From contig NZ_SMRS01000004.1 in the NCBI RefSeq assembly GCF_008368715.1, positions 62,001-126,000 on the forward strand: a stretch of DNA of 64,000 nt, written 5' to 3'. Below are positions 53,601 to 63,629 of the stretch, piece by piece. Both the position numbers and the translations under genes were made by a program. Source of the DNA: Nitrincola tapanii. Its GTDB lineage: Bacteria; Pseudomonadota; Gammaproteobacteria; Pseudomonadales; Balneatricaceae. The notes beneath the pieces were generated by a model. It was not told the origin of the DNA and did not search any database. It worked only from the letters and a program-made list of their open reading frames with translations. Every line of letters begins with the position of its first letter. Within the stretch, counting starts at the first letter, position 1.

Positions 53601-55787
53601 ATGTTTAGTGCACAAACCGTCATTTTGGTTGTTTCTATTTACATGGCCTTGCTGTTTGCCTTGGCGCTTTGGGTGGAACATCGTACTCGTCATCGTAGTA
53701 GTTCGGTGATGCCCGGTTGGGTCTATGCCCTGTCGATGGCGGTTTTTTTCACCTCCTGGACCTTTTATGGCAGCGTCGGTTTTGCGGTGCATTCAGGGCC
53801 GCTGTTTCTGGCCATTTATGTCGGCGCCTTAATCAGTGTGCTCTTCTGGCCGGTGACGCTACGGCGTATGGTTGCGGTCAAAGAAGCCTTCCGTATCACC
53901 AGTATTGCTGACTTTATTTCAACACGTTATCGGCGCTCACAGAAAATTGCTGCGTTGGTGACAGTGATTGCGTTAAGTGGCATAGCGCCCTATATCGCCT
54001 TGCAGCTAACAGCGATAGTGAACAGTTTCAGTATCATCACCGGAGAACTCCCGCAGCCGGGTAATTGGGACTTTAACGGCTTTTTGGTGACCGGCATTAT
54101 GCTGCTCTTCACTATTGTTTTTGGTATCCGCCATCTCGATCCTACAGAACGTCATTCCGGAATGATTGCGGTTTTGGTCGCGGAGTGTTTGGTGAAACTG
54201 GGTGCTTTCCTCGCGGTGGGGATCTTTATCACCTTTGGGATACATGGCGGATTTTCTAACCTGCTGTTGCAGTTACAGGAACGTGACATCACACAGCTTA
54301 CCCAGTTCGGCGCGACACCGAACTCCGGCATGATGTGGATGACGCTGATCGTGCTGGGTTTTGCGGCCGTGCAATTATTGCCACGCCAGTTCCATGTGGG
54401 TGTGGTTGAAAGTAGTGACCAGCGTCATGTCAAAACAGCTGTATGGTTGTTCCCACTCTACCTCATTTTGATCAATATTTTTGTGCTGCCGATTGCCGCG
54501 GCCGGTTTGTTGCTGGGTTTGCCCGCTGAATCGGCTGACTTCTTTGTTTTGCTGGTGCCACAGTTGCTGGGTCAGGATCTGATCACGCTGTTGGCCTACA
54601 TCGGCGGCTTCTCAGCGGCGACCGGGATGGTGATCATCTCCACCATGACCCTCTCCACGATGACGTCCAACCATTTGATCTTACCTATCTGTGAGCGCGT
54701 GAGTTTGCTGGAGCCTCTGCGTGGTTATCTGTTGCAGATACGTTGGGTGATTGCTGCCTGTATCCTCTTTTCCGCTTATGTGCTGGCGATGGTGTTAAGT
54801 AACTCCTACATCCTGGTGGCGATGGGCTTAATCTCCTTTGTGGCTGTATTACAGTTCTTGCCGGTGGTTTTTGGTGGCATGTTCTGGCGCCATGGTAATA
54901 GTCTGGGCGCATTATTGGGTCTTTTGGCGGGTTATCTGATCTGGGGCTGGACGCTCATCATCCCCTCTATGATTCAGGAAGGCTGGTTGCCTGAAGCCAT
55001 TCTGCATCAAGGGCCTTTGGGGATTGTCTGGTTGAAGCCACAGGCCTTCTTAGGCTTGGAGGGCCTGCCTCCCGTTGTCCATAGTGTGATTTGGTCACTC
55101 AGCTTTAATCTCCTGTTTTATGTCTTGGGTTCCTGGTTTTTCAGCCCCAGTAAAGAAGAGCGTACTCTGTCACGTGAGTTTATGGCAGCCATGTTGTCAC
55201 GCGGTAAACCCTCGGGCAAAGCGCGTCCAACGGGTTTAGATGCTTATGTGGCGTTTGAGCCTAAATTCAGTGAGGCGCAAGATCTGTTAACGCGTTATTT
55301 AGGCGCGGATAAAACCGATGAGGCGCTGGCGAAGATTGCGGATGATCTTCAGGTGACCAACAAGAGTTATATTACGGTGATTGAATTGATGGAGTTCCAC
55401 CGTATGCTCGAGCAAGTACTGGCAGGTTCGATCGGTGCCGCCAGTGCACATGCGGCGATGGTGGAACGTATTCAGTATTCAGAGCGCGAAGCGGCAGATC
55501 TGAAGGCGCTGTACAGCCACCTGGTCAATGAGCTTCAGGGGCAGTTACGACAAGACGCGGAGCCGTCCCAGCATTCCGGCTATATGTTCCTCGATCAGAT
55601 GCAGAGTCAGATTGATGAGCTGGAACATACCATCAGCCAGCAAGAGAAGAAGATCAAAGGCCTGGAAGAAAAGCTCGATAAGCGCTTCAAGCAGATGTTC
55701 CGCTATCGTGTGGAGGCGCAGAAAGCACGTGTCGAGACCGAGAATCTTAAGCGTAAACTCTTAGAGGTGTCTGAATCAGATTCGTAA
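53601..55787 (+). CDS. SLC5-type symporter-STAC membrane protein without kinase
   Basis: A 728-residue protein. Residues 1-530 contain about 13 membrane helices of the sodium/solute symporter fold (FTSWTFYGSVGFAVHSGPLF, GGFSAATGMVIISTMTLSTM), as in the sensor part of CbrA/CrbS histidine kinases. Residues about 560-650 match the STAC domain (LLTRYLGADKTDEALAKI, IELMEFHRMLEQVLAGSIGAASAHAAMV), and 660-728 form a charged coiled coil. CbrA-like kinases continue with PAS and HisKA/HATPase domains; this one stops, with its stop followed by a strong terminator. It may transport its ligand or signal to a separate partner. Confidence 0.85.
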   Translation: MFSAQTVILVVSIYMALLFALALWVEHRTRHRSSSVMPGWVYALSMAVFFTSWTFYGSVGFAVHSGPLFLAIYVGALISVLFWPVTLRRMVAVKEAFRITSIADFISTRYRRSQKIAALVTVIALSGIAPYIALQLTAIVNSFSIITGELPQPGNWDFNGFLVTGIMLLFTIVFGIRHLDPTERHSGMIAVLVAECLVKLGAFLAVGIFITFGIHGGFSNLLLQLQERDITQLTQFGATPNSGMMWMTLIVLGFAAVQLLPRQFHVGVVESSDQRHVKTAVWLFPLYLILINIFVLPIAAAGLLLGLPAESADFFVLLVPQLLGQDLITLLAYIGGFSAATGMVIISTMTLSTMTSNHLILPICERVSLLEPLRGYLLQIRWVIAACILFSAYVLAMVLSNSYILVAMGLISFVAVLQFLPVVFGGMFWRHGNSLGALLGLLAGYLIWGWTLIIPSMIQEGWLPEAILHQGPLGIVWLKPQAFLGLEGLPPVVHSVIWSLSFNLLFYVLGSWFFSPSKEERTLSREFMAAMLSRGKPSGKARPTGLDAYVAFEPKFSEAQDLLTRYLGADKTDEALAKIADDLQVTNKSYITVIELMEFHRMLEQVLAGSIGAASAHAAMVERIQYSEREAADLKALYSHLVNELQGQLRQDAEPSQHSGYMFLDQMQSQIDELEHTISQQEKKIKGLEEKLDKRFKQMFRYRVEAQKARVETENLKRKLLEVSESDS

Positions 55788-55832
55788 TCAACGAGCTGAG
55801 CCTGATTTTCTACTGGACTCTCCACTTAAAGT

Positions 55833-55867
55833 GCAAAAAGCTGGAGCCTTAAACTCCAGCTTTTTGC
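55833..55867. terminator. Bidirectional rho-independent terminator
   Basis: GCAAAAAGCTGGAG, 7-base loop, CTCCAGCTTTTTGC: a perfect 14-base stem with T runs in both directions. It lies between the convergent ends of the symporter-STAC gene (+) and the cydABX operon (-) and should serve both. Confidence 0.93.
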
Positions 55868-55882
55868 AGAGAAGATTGAGCC

Positions 55883-55981
55883 TTACTCCTGGTCAATCTC
55901 TTCGGCTTCTAACCACATCACATTGATGATCCCAAAGGCACATGCCAGTAAAACCCCAAGAATCCAAGCGAAATACCACAT
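55883..55981 (-). CDS. cydX: Cytochrome bd oxidase small subunit CydX
   Basis: A 32-residue single-helix protein, MWYFAWILGVLLACAFGIIN followed by VMWLEAEEIDQE. It begins MWYFAW and has the conserved LACAFGI...W-x-E pattern. CydX stabilises the haem d/b595 centre of cytochrome bd. It starts 12 bases after cydB and is the last gene of cydABX. It is too short for most gene finders. Confidence 0.93.
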   Translation of the reverse strand: MWYFAWILGVLLACAFGIINVMWLEAEEIDQE

Positions 55982-55993
55982 ACGAATTGCTCC

Positions 55994-57136
55994 TTAATAA
56001 AGAGAATGGGGATTTTTGCGAATGAAGTCCACGCCGATTTTTTGCCACATAGTGCGATAACACCAGGCGGTATAACCTAGGATAATCGGCACAAAAATGA
56101 TGGCCGCCCAAGTCATGACATTCAGAGTGCCCGGGCTCGATGCGGCATCCCAAAGCGTCAGGCTGGCATTCGCGACTAAGCTGGAAGGCATGACAAACGG
56201 GAACATCGAAAAGCCGGCGGTCAGAATGATACCCGTGATCGCGATGGCGCTGCTGACAAAGGCCAGCGCGGGACGCTGAGCGCCCGCTAAAAAGGATGCC
56301 GCGAGCAATCCGACACCGGCCAAAATGGGTGCTAAAAGAGTTAAAGGATAAGCCGCATAGTTATGTAACCAAGCGCCCTCGACACGAAGCACTTCTTTCA
56401 GCATTGGATTGGACGGGCCTCCGAGATCGGGCAGATGCACGATCTGGTAACCGGGTATGGCCAGCGTTAACCACAAGCCGGCTAAGGCAAACGCAATCAA
56501 GGTGGTCAAACCCAAGGTACGTGCCAAGCTGCGCGCACGGGCTTCAACTGGGCCATGTGTGCGCATCTGTACCCAGGTCGCACCATGAAGCGCCAGCATG
56601 GAGAGGCTGACAAAACCACACAAGAGAGCAAAGGGGTTGAGCAGGGCAAAAAAACTACCCTGATAGGATGGACGCAGAAGCTCATCATATTGGAAAGGGA
56701 CGCCTTGCAAAAGGTTGCCAAAGGCGATTCCGAAGACTAGGGCAGGCACCGCACCCCCAATCACCAGGCCCCAATCCCAAGCATTGCGCCAGCGTGGATC
56801 GTCCAATTTGGAGCGGTAATCAAAACCCACTGGACGGAAGAAGAGGGCAAACAGCACCAACATCATCGCCCAGTAGAGTCCTGAGAAGGCGGCTGCATAG
56901 ACCAAAGGCCAGGCGGCAAATAAAGCGCCCCCTGCGGTGATGAACCAAACCTGGTTGCCATCCCAGTGTGGTGCCATGGTGTTGATCACCACACGACGTT
57001 CATCATCGTTCTTGGCTAGGAGAGGGAGGAGCGCACAGCCTCCCATATCAAAACCATCCGTGACCGCAAACCCGATGAGTAGCACACCAATCAGAATCCA
57101 CCAAATCAGTTTGAGTGTTTCGTAATCAAATAACAT
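55994..57136 (-). CDS. cydB: Cytochrome bd ubiquinol oxidase subunit II
   Basis: A 380-residue CydB, with LIWWILIGVLLIGFAVTDGFDMG at the start, HWDGNQVWFITAGGALFAAWPLVYA, and about nine membrane helices. It pairs with CydA to form the inner-membrane quinol oxidase with high oxygen affinity, resistance to sulfide and nitric oxide, and no proton pumping. It follows cydA after 22 bases and precedes cydX after 12. Length and motifs are those of the E. coli type. Confidence 0.96.
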   Translation of the reverse strand: MLFDYETLKLIWWILIGVLLIGFAVTDGFDMGGCALLPLLAKNDDERRVVINTMAPHWDGNQVWFITAGGALFAAWPLVYAAAFSGLYWAMMLVLFALFFRPVGFDYRSKLDDPRWRNAWDWGLVIGGAVPALVFGIAFGNLLQGVPFQYDELLRPSYQGSFFALLNPFALLCGFVSLSMLALHGATWVQMRTHGPVEARARSLARTLGLTTLIAFALAGLWLTLAIPGYQIVHLPDLGGPSNPMLKEVLRVEGAWLHNYAAYPLTLLAPILAGVGLLAASFLAGAQRPALAFVSSAIAITGIILTAGFSMFPFVMPSSLVANASLTLWDAASSPGTLNVMTWAAIIFVPIILGYTAWCYRTMWQKIGVDFIRKNPHSLY

Positions 57137-57158
57137 CTTCTAATACCTCTGATGTCCT

Positions 57159-58745
57159 TCAAGCCGTGACCTGAGAAGGTTTGGATGATGGGGAACTCTG
57201 CTGTTCAAAGTGATAGCGACCGGTATGCAGACTGCTGGGTCCTAAGCGGATAAAGCGTTGCATCAGATACACTTCAACGATGGCGAGAAGTGTGTAGAAG
57301 AGAATAAAGAGTATTAAGCTGGTCAAGATTTCATTGGCAGTCAGAACCGATACGGCACTGAAAGTAGGCAGGATTTCACCCACCGCCCAGGGTTGGCGAC
57401 CAAACTCAGCAACAAACCAACCGGCTTCCGAGGCGATCCAAGGCACAGGTAGAGTGATGAAAGCTGCTTTCATTAACCAGGGTTTATGCCAGGCCGTACG
57501 GCGTGCGGTGTAGTAGAAGCTTAAAGCAAAGATCAAGAGCATCCAGAAGCCAGAAGCGACCATGATGCGGAACGCCCAGAACATCGGGCCAACACTGGGG
57601 ATGGTGTCACGTGCGGCCTGAGCAATTTGCTCATCTGTCGCATCAATAACTTGGGACGTGTAGCGTTGTAACAGCAGCCCATAACCCAAATCGACTTTCT
57701 TTTCATCAAATAGGACACGCTCGGCATCACTCGCCTCTCCGGCACGGAGTTTCTGCAGCAGATCATAGGCGACCATACCATTGCGGATACGAACTTCATG
57801 CTCAGCAATCAGGTCTTTAATGCCTTTCACCTCTTCGGTGGTCGAGCGTGTTGCGATCAAGCCTAAAACGTAAGGGATGCGCACCGCATAATCGGTGGTC
57901 ATTTCTTCACTGTTGGGCAGGCCAATGAGCGTAAACGCCGCCGGTGCCGGGTGGGTTTCCCACTCCGCCTCTATTGCCGCGAGTTTGCTTTTTTGCACAT
58001 CACCCAGCTCATAGCCAGATTCATCACCGAGAAGAATCACGGACAAGCATGCGGCTAATCCAAATGCGGACGCGATGGCGAAGGAGCGGCGGGCAAAGGG
58101 CAGGTCTCGGCCTTTGAGAATGTAAAAAGCGCTGATGGCCAACACAAATACCGCAGCGGTCACGTAACCGGCGGATACGGTATGCACAAATTTCACTTGA
58201 GCAACCGGATTGAGGACGAGCTCAGCAAAGCTCGTCATTTCCATACGCATGGTTTCATAGTTGAATTCGGCGCCCACTGGATGTTGCATCCAGCCGTTGG
58301 CAATCAGAATCCATAACGCAGAGAAGTTGGAGCCCAGCGCGACCAGCCAAGTCACCATCAGGTGTTTGACCTTGCTCATGCGATCCCAGCCAAAGAAGAA
58401 CAGACCCACAAAGGTCGATTCTAGGAAGAAGGCCATCAAGCCTTCAATCGCGAGAGGCGCACCAAACACATCTCCGACATAGTGAGAGTAGTAAGACCAG
58501 TTCGTACCAAACTGGAACTCCATGGTTAACCCAGTGGTGACCCCCAGGGCAAAGTTAATTCCAAATAGTTTTCCCCAGAATTTGGTCATATCCTTATAGA
58601 TCTGTTTGCCCGTCATCACATAGACGGACTCCATGATCGCCAGCATGAATGCCAGACCAAGGGTGAGGGGAACAAAGAGGAAGTGGTACATCGCGGTAAG
58701 CGCGAATTGTAGACGTGAGAGGTCTACGACCGCATCAGTAATCAT
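57159..58745 (-). CDS. cydA: Cytochrome bd ubiquinol oxidase subunit I
   Basis: A 528-residue CydA very like the E. coli protein. [22 protein letters not shown] carries His 19 (haem b595 side), [12 protein letters not shown] holds the next haem His, and the quinol-binding Q-loop has the long form ([16 protein letters not shown]... to [13 protein letters not shown]). All haem and quinol residues expected are visible. It is the first gene of cydABX. Its 220-base divergent promoter region is shared with the sigma-54 activator at 58970. Beside a sulfide-oxidation cluster, a sulfide-insensitive oxidase makes sense. Confidence 0.97.
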   Translation of the reverse strand: MITDAVVDLSRLQFALTAMYHFLFVPLTLGLAFMLAIMESVYVMTGKQIYKDMTKFWGKLFGINFALGVTTGLTMEFQFGTNWSYYSHYVGDVFGAPLAIEGLMAFFLESTFVGLFFFGWDRMSKVKHLMVTWLVALGSNFSALWILIANGWMQHPVGAEFNYETMRMEMTSFAELVLNPVAQVKFVHTVSAGYVTAAVFVLAISAFYILKGRDLPFARRSFAIASAFGLAACLSVILLGDESGYELGDVQKSKLAAIEAEWETHPAPAAFTLIGLPNSEEMTTDYAVRIPYVLGLIATRSTTEEVKGIKDLIAEHEVRIRNGMVAYDLLQKLRAGEASDAERVLFDEKKVDLGYGLLLQRYTSQVIDATDEQIAQAARDTIPSVGPMFWAFRIMVASGFWMLLIFALSFYYTARRTAWHKPWLMKAAFITLPVPWIASEAGWFVAEFGRQPWAVGEILPTFSAVSVLTANEILTSLILFILFYTLLAIVEVYLMQRFIRLGPSSLHTGRYHFEQQSSPSSKPSQVTA

Positions 58746-58933
58746 ACGAGGTCCTCTGCTAAGGCCGTTAAAAAGGAAATCGAGAGGCTCTACGCACGAA
58801 ATATGCCAAATTAATGATTTTAGTTATTTCGATATTTCTTTTGGAGATATTCAGTGTTTGCGGCCTCTCCAGAGGTATATTAGAAAGATGTGGGGTCTCT
58901 TGGCGCGTGACAAATCGTCACACTTGTACAAAA

Positions 58934-58945
58934 ATGTCATGACAT
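58934..58945. promoter_or_regulatory. Palindrome ATGTCATGACAT in the cydA/activator intergenic region
   Basis: A perfect 12-base palindrome 25 bases before the activator start codon, followed by further TGACA copies at 58949 and 58958. It could be an operator for autoregulation of the activator or for cydABX control. No clear FNR (TTGAT-N4-ATCAA) site was seen in the gap. Confidence 0.4.
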
Positions 58946-58969
58946 ATCTGACATAAATGACAAAGCATC

Positions 58970-60406
58970 ATGAGCAAATCTTTCCCATCCGAATCCGCTA
59001 TTTTTCATAAGAGCACCTCTGAAGCGTCTCAAGATAAAGCGGCTTCGAGCCCGGCTAAAGCACCCAGGCAAGCGCGAGGTGCCTCTTTCGTCGAGTTGGG
59101 GGCTTTGCTTGAAGTCATCGAGCAACCCGCTTCTATCCTCTCGTTGGACTATGAAATTTTGGCGTGTAACGCGGCCTATGCCGCGATTTATGCTGAAGGG
59201 GAGGCGATTCTTGGGCGCCGCTGCTATCAGGTGACTCACGGTTATCAAATGCCGTGCGATCAAGCAGGTGAGTCCTGTCCATTAAAACGCTGTCAGGAAA
59301 CCGGGCAACGCCAGCGCGTCTTGCATCTGCATAACACTCCGCTGGGGCAGGAGCATGTGGATGTGGAAATGAACCCTGTGCGGAATGCCGCAGGTGAGTT
59401 GGTGGCTTACCTAGAAATCATGCACCTGGTCAAGGAAGCACGTGCCAGCGCCGGTGAAGGCCAGGGGTTAGTGGGGCGCTCGGCAGCATTTAACCAGATG
59501 TTGGCCTTAATTCGCCGCGCCGCGCCGGCTGAAATCAGTGTGTTATTACTGGGCGAGTCGGGGACCGGCAAGGAATTAGTCGCACGTGCGATTCATGATG
59601 CCAGTCCGCGTGCGCGTGGGCCTTTTGTTACGGTTGAATGTTCGGGATTAAGTGAATCTTTATTTGAAAGTGAACTCTTTGGCCATGAGCGCGGCGCATT
59701 TACGGGTGCGATTGGGCGCAAAAAAGGGTTGGTTGAGGCCGCCCGCGGGGGCACGTTGTTTCTGGATGAAATCGGTGAGATTCCCCTGGCACAACAAGTC
59801 AAACTGCTGCGTTTGATTGAAACCGGTACTTACCGCACGGTCGGGGGAATTGAGCCGCAGCATGCGGACTTTCGCTTGGTTTGTGCCACGCATCGCCATC
59901 TGCAGCAGCAGGTGGAGCAGGGTTTGTTTCGCCAGGATCTGTACTATCGCATCTCCGCTTTTCCCGTTTATTTACCGCGTCTGGCTGAGCGTCAAGAGGA
60001 TTTGGCGTTATTGGTTGAGGCGCTGTTAAAACGTATTCCAGGTGGGGAGGGGGTAAGGATGAGTGCTGCAGCCTTGGCATGTCTTCGTCATTATGCTTTC
60101 CCTGGGAATATTCGAGAGTTGCGCAATCTTTTAGAGCGTGGGGTATTGCTGAGTGATGATGGGCTGATTCAGCCTGAGCACTTACCGGATGCTGTGCGTG
60201 AGGCGAAGTCTGGATCGAGTTTTACAGAGCAGGGGCCTGCGCTTAACGATCTCGCCCAGCTGCCGCTGATGCCTTTGGAGGAGCTGGAAAGTGCCTATCT
60301 CAACGCGCAGTTGTTATCGATGCAGGGGGATAAGCGTGCCTTGGCTGCTGCGCTGGGCATCAGTGAGCGCACGCTTTATCGTAAATTACAGCGCCCTAAA
60401 AATTAA
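58970..60406 (+). CDS. Sigma-54-dependent activator with cysteine-rich PAS domain
   Basis: A 478-residue enhancer-binding protein. PAS domain at about 45-150, with a cysteine cluster [19 protein letters not shown]...KRC typical of redox- or metal-sensing PAS domains. AAA+ core from about 165: [15 protein letters not shown] (Walker A), [13 protein letters not shown] (sigma-54 contact loop, intact), [13 protein letters not shown] (Walker B) and FRQDLYYRI. The C-terminal Fis-type helix-turn-helix is [20 protein letters not shown]. It is divergent from cydABX and convergent with the soxYZ-yeeE-fccBA cluster. Either may be its target, possibly in response to sulfide, thiols or redox state. Confidence 0.9.
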   Translation: MSKSFPSESAIFHKSTSEASQDKAASSPAKAPRQARGASFVELGALLEVIEQPASILSLDYEILACNAAYAAIYAEGEAILGRRCYQVTHGYQMPCDQAGESCPLKRCQETGQRQRVLHLHNTPLGQEHVDVEMNPVRNAAGELVAYLEIMHLVKEARASAGEGQGLVGRSAAFNQMLALIRRAAPAEISVLLLGESGTGKELVARAIHDASPRARGPFVTVECSGLSESLFESELFGHERGAFTGAIGRKKGLVEAARGGTLFLDEIGEIPLAQQVKLLRLIETGTYRTVGGIEPQHADFRLVCATHRHLQQQVEQGLFRQDLYYRISAFPVYLPRLAERQEDLALLVEALLKRIPGGEGVRMSAAALACLRHYAFPGNIRELRNLLERGVLLSDDGLIQPEHLPDAVREAKSGSSFTEQGPALNDLAQLPLMPLEELESAYLNAQLLSMQGDKRALAAALGISERTLYRKLQRPKN

Positions 60407-60417
60407 TGCATTTTGGA

Positions 60418-61194
60418 TTAGCGAGTTTCTTGGATCTGTTGGCCTTGGTCATCGGTCCAGGTAAAGGTCAGTTGATCCTGTTGATCCAGGAAAAAACTGA
60501 CAAACGGGTTGGCCGAGGTGCCGGTGTAAAACTTCACCCGCAGGAGTGTTTCACCGGCACGGCTGATCACTAAGTGATCAACCAAACTGGCCGCCAGAGT
60601 CTCGCCTGAGGCGGTTTCACGAAAGCCGGTTTCCATTGGGTGATTGATGAGGGTGCGTATTTCAGCCGGTTTGCCAGCTTGTGCTTGGCGTGGCAAGGCG
60701 ATTCGTGGTTGGCTCATTCCCATCTGGGTGGTGTCTTCATCACCGCTCATCAAACAACCACTGAGCGTCACACGGACCTGGCGAGAGGCCAGCCACTGAC
60801 GGCCCTGATTACTGCTGGCCAGCACATACACGTCTTGTGATTCACTTAAGCGGATACGTGATGAAAACTCGAGTTGGCTAATCGCGGCTGAGGGTTCGAA
60901 GTCAATGACTTCAGCATTGGGGTTGCCGCTGGCAAAAACACGCAGCTGTGTAATCCACTCCCCTTCGGCCAGTGGAGCATTAAACTGAACTTTCAAGGGG
61001 ACGGCTGAACCATCCTCAGCCACTAAGGGCAAATTCAGGTTGAGGCCTTGGGTTTCCAGCGCATCCGCTTGCGTAATCGCTTGCTGCAGTGCCGCGAGGT
61101 TTGGCAGAGGAGGTTGAGCGAACGTCCAGGATGAAGCAAGCACAACGGTGGCTATGCAGAGAGATAAACCTAGGGGACGTAGAGAACCTTTCAT
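60418..61194 (-). CDS. Periplasmic SoxYZ-like fusion protein (sulfur carrier)
   Basis: A 258-residue secreted protein with a signal peptide (LGLSLCIATVVLASSWTFAQ). Residues about 30-150 are a SoxY-like domain ending VTLSGCLMSGD; the single cysteine stands where SoxY has its substrate-carrying GGCGG tail, which is not conserved. Residues about 160-258 are SoxZ-like (PRIALPRQAQAGKPAEIRTL, HPMETGFR, TSANPFVSFF, FTWTDDQG). SoxYZ carries sulfur intermediates covalently during thiosulfate or sulfide oxidation. It is the last gene of the fccA-fccB-yeeE-soxYZ run, 12 bases after the transporter. Confidence 0.85.
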   Translation of the reverse strand: MKGSLRPLGLSLCIATVVLASSWTFAQPPLPNLAALQQAITQADALETQGLNLNLPLVAEDGSAVPLKVQFNAPLAEGEWITQLRVFASGNPNAEVIDFEPSAAISQLEFSSRIRLSESQDVYVLASSNQGRQWLASRQVRVTLSGCLMSGDEDTTQMGMSQPRIALPRQAQAGKPAEIRTLINHPMETGFRETASGETLAASLVDHLVISRAGETLLRVKFYTGTSANPFVSFFLDQQDQLTFTWTDDQGQQIQETR

Positions 61195-61206
61195 TCAAAC
61201 CTCACA

Positions 61207-62265
61207 TTACAAGGGATTTCGAGCCAAGTAGTTTAGCCCTAAACGTGCACCTAAGAGAATGCCAAACAGAGCGGGGAAGCTTGTCCAGGCCAGAGTCGAG
61301 AAGCCGGTCAGTCCCTGTCCTAGGGTGCAGCCCAGAGCCAAGACCCCACCGACGCCCATACATAAACCGCCCAGCAACCCCCTCTGCATCTGTGGGACAC
61401 TGCTATAGCCTTCCCAGTTCCACTCGCCACTGAGCAGTGCGCGTGTTGCACTGCCCAGCAGAATGCCTGCAACCAGGGTAATACTAAAGCTGGCCGGCAT
61501 GCCTGAAGCCAGCATTAAGTACTGCAGGCTTTCACCAATCGGTGCGACAAAGGTCAAGGAGGCTAAACGTACTGGATCAAAATCATCCGCACCGATGAGA
61601 CCGGTGATGGCCCAACCCAAAGCGATCAATAGGCCGATGATGATTCCACCTAACCAATCACGGGGTGATTGGCGCAGTTCGGCACTTTTTAACGCCCAAA
61701 AGCACAGCAGCGCCGAGAAAGTGAAGGTGGGGAGTAGGTGGCTTAAGCGAGTGGGAAGGCCTAGCTGGGTTAGGCTCTGAGGAAGATGAGCGCTGTTCAG
61801 TTGGATCCGAGTCAGCCCCTCTAGTTCGGCCCGCCAGGGTGCCAAGATACCGGATAGCGTCATATAGGCGCTGAGGCCCAAGATCAGTAATACCACCCAA
61901 GCACGCAGATTACCGCTGCCCGCCAGCACTAAAGAACGTGCCCCGCAGGCATTGGCTAGGCTCATCCCTACCCCAAACAAGATACCACCCAGTAAAAGCA
62001 GAGGGAAAGAGGGCGCGCGCTGCATGTACAAACTCTGGCTGAGATCGACTCCCCAGATGAGCTGTAAACTCTGTGAACAGAGGAGTGCAGTGGCCATGGC
62101 TAAGGCAAAGGCTCGTAGTTTACGACCATCCCTCTGATACCAGAAGTGCTGCAGGCCACGTAATAAACAGAAGCGGCTCCATTGTGCAAAAGCGCCGTAG
62201 GCAAAGCCTAACAGCGCTCCGAACACAAGAACCCCCTGACGATGATCGGAGAAGAGTTCCAGCAT
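61207..62265 (-). CDS. YeeE/YedE-family sulfur-compound transporter
   Basis: A 352-residue membrane protein from ATG 62265 (a longer frame back to 62358 would overlap fccB). About ten hydrophobic helices in two halves, each with the family's Gly/Cys-rich motif: ARGLQH-like GFAYGAFAQWSRFCLLRG, FGVGMSLANACGARSLVLAGSGNLRAWVV, and MGVGGVLALGCTLGQGLTGFSTLAWTS. YeeE/YedE (PmpA/TsuA-like) proteins import thiosulfate or other sulfur species using cysteine relays. The fccB gene overlaps the possible longer start; the chosen start is 8 bases after it. Confidence 0.88.
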   Translation of the reverse strand: MLELFSDHRQGVLVFGALLGFAYGAFAQWSRFCLLRGLQHFWYQRDGRKLRAFALAMATALLCSQSLQLIWGVDLSQSLYMQRAPSFPLLLLGGILFGVGMSLANACGARSLVLAGSGNLRAWVVLLILGLSAYMTLSGILAPWRAELEGLTRIQLNSAHLPQSLTQLGLPTRLSHLLPTFTFSALLCFWALKSAELRQSPRDWLGGIIIGLLIALGWAITGLIGADDFDPVRLASLTFVAPIGESLQYLMLASGMPASFSITLVAGILLGSATRALLSGEWNWEGYSSVPQMQRGLLGGLCMGVGGVLALGCTLGQGLTGFSTLAWTSFPALFGILLGARLGLNYLARNPL

Positions 62266-62272
62266 CTTGGTT

Positions 62273-63616
62273 TTAGCTTCCCCAGGTGTCCTGAGTGATC
62301 GCCTCATACCAGCCGACCGCATAAGCGGCTTCTGCCTGACGGATCGAAGTCGGCGCATCGCTCGCGCTCAAACCACCCGAGCCGGGAATGCTGATAATCT
62401 GACCCTCTTCTGCCTTGTAAACGCCGGCGACGGAAATGCCATAGTCTGGGTTCAGCAGGCTGTAGCAGGTATTCGCCCAGTAAGGATCGGGTGGAGTAAT
62501 ACCAGCCAAAGACGCCACGATGGCGGCGGCTGCCACCTTGGCTTGCGAGTTCGCAGCAAAGCCCGACTTAGGCATCGGCGCCGCCAGGGTGGCATCACCG
62601 ACTACATAGATGTTTTGCACCTGGGTGGATTCAAAGGTATTGGCATTCACCGGTACCCAGCCACCCTCGTTGCTGACACCCGCACGATCGGCAATAAAGC
62701 CCGCTTTTTGTGGAGGAATGACGTTGAGAACCGAAGCTTTATAGACACTGCCAAACTCAGTCTCGACTTCCAGATTCGCAGCATCCACACGCACCACACG
62801 GCCATCATTGGATAAGCCGACCCACTCGATCATATCGCCATACAGCTCTTGCCAGGCTGAGGTGAAAAGTCCCTGTTTTGAGAAGTTATCTTTGGCATCC
62901 AAAAGTAGGATCTTGGAGTTGGGTTTATGTTGCTTAAAGTAATGCGCAATCAAGCTGGCGCGCTCATAAGGGCCAGGAGGGCAGCGGAAAGGGTCGGCTG
63001 GAATGCTCATGATAAAGGTGCCGCCATCTTCCATCGCTTCCAGTTGACGGCGCAGCAGCAAGGTCTGCTCACCGGCTTTCCAAGCATGAGGGGCTAATTC
63101 TGCTGCGGCCTGATCATAGCCTTCAATCGCGTTCCAACGCAGATCAATCCCCGGAGACAAGAGCAGGCGGTCATAGTTTAATGTCTGCCCATTTGACAGC
63201 TTAACGCTCTGATTGGCACCGTCTATATCTTCAGCCAAGGCGTGGATAACCTCAACGCCATACACTTCCTTTAATTCATTGTAGTTATGGCCGATGGAAT
63301 CGAGATTACGCTCACCCGCCAGCACTAGGTTGGAGAAGGGGCAGGTGTAATAAGTGCTGTTCGGTTCAATCAAGGTCACCGAGATGGCCGGATTGCCGCG
63401 TTTAATATACTTGGCGGCGGTGGCACCCCCGAATCCGCCGCCAATCACCAAAACACGGCCCGCCTTGGCCTGAGTTGGGCTGGGAGCGCTTAGGTTTGCC
63501 GTCGCTGAGCTGTCTTTGGAATCGCAGGCGGACACGACCGGAATTAAGGACGCTAAACCTAAGCCTTTGAGCAGGCGGCGACGTGATACTGAAAAATCTT
63601 TAGTCGAATTTGACAT
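62273..63616 (-). CDS. fccB: Sulfide dehydrogenase flavoprotein subunit FccB
   Basis: A 447-residue flavoprotein from ATG 63616. The N-terminus SVSRRRLLKGLGLASLIPVVS is a Tat signal. The FAD-binding Rossmann fold is VLVIGGGFGGATAAKYIKRG, and catalytic cysteines are in YYTCPFSNLVLAGERN and the later VIPPQKAG region; the C-terminal FCSD domain has WANTCYSLLNPDYGISVAGVY. It oxidises sulfide (and polysulfide) in the periplasm and passes electrons to the partner cytochrome FccA, whose gene is 13 bases upstream. Confidence 0.93.
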   Translation of the reverse strand: MSNSTKDFSVSRRRLLKGLGLASLIPVVSACDSKDSSATANLSAPSPTQAKAGRVLVIGGGFGGATAAKYIKRGNPAISVTLIEPNSTYYTCPFSNLVLAGERNLDSIGHNYNELKEVYGVEVIHALAEDIDGANQSVKLSNGQTLNYDRLLLSPGIDLRWNAIEGYDQAAAELAPHAWKAGEQTLLLRRQLEAMEDGGTFIMSIPADPFRCPPGPYERASLIAHYFKQHKPNSKILLLDAKDNFSKQGLFTSAWQELYGDMIEWVGLSNDGRVVRVDAANLEVETEFGSVYKASVLNVIPPQKAGFIADRAGVSNEGGWVPVNANTFESTQVQNIYVVGDATLAAPMPKSGFAANSQAKVAAAAIVASLAGITPPDPYWANTCYSLLNPDYGISVAGVYKAEEGQIISIPGSGGLSASDAPTSIRQAEAAYAVGWYEAITQDTWGS

Positions 63617-63629
63617 GATCAAATGCCTC

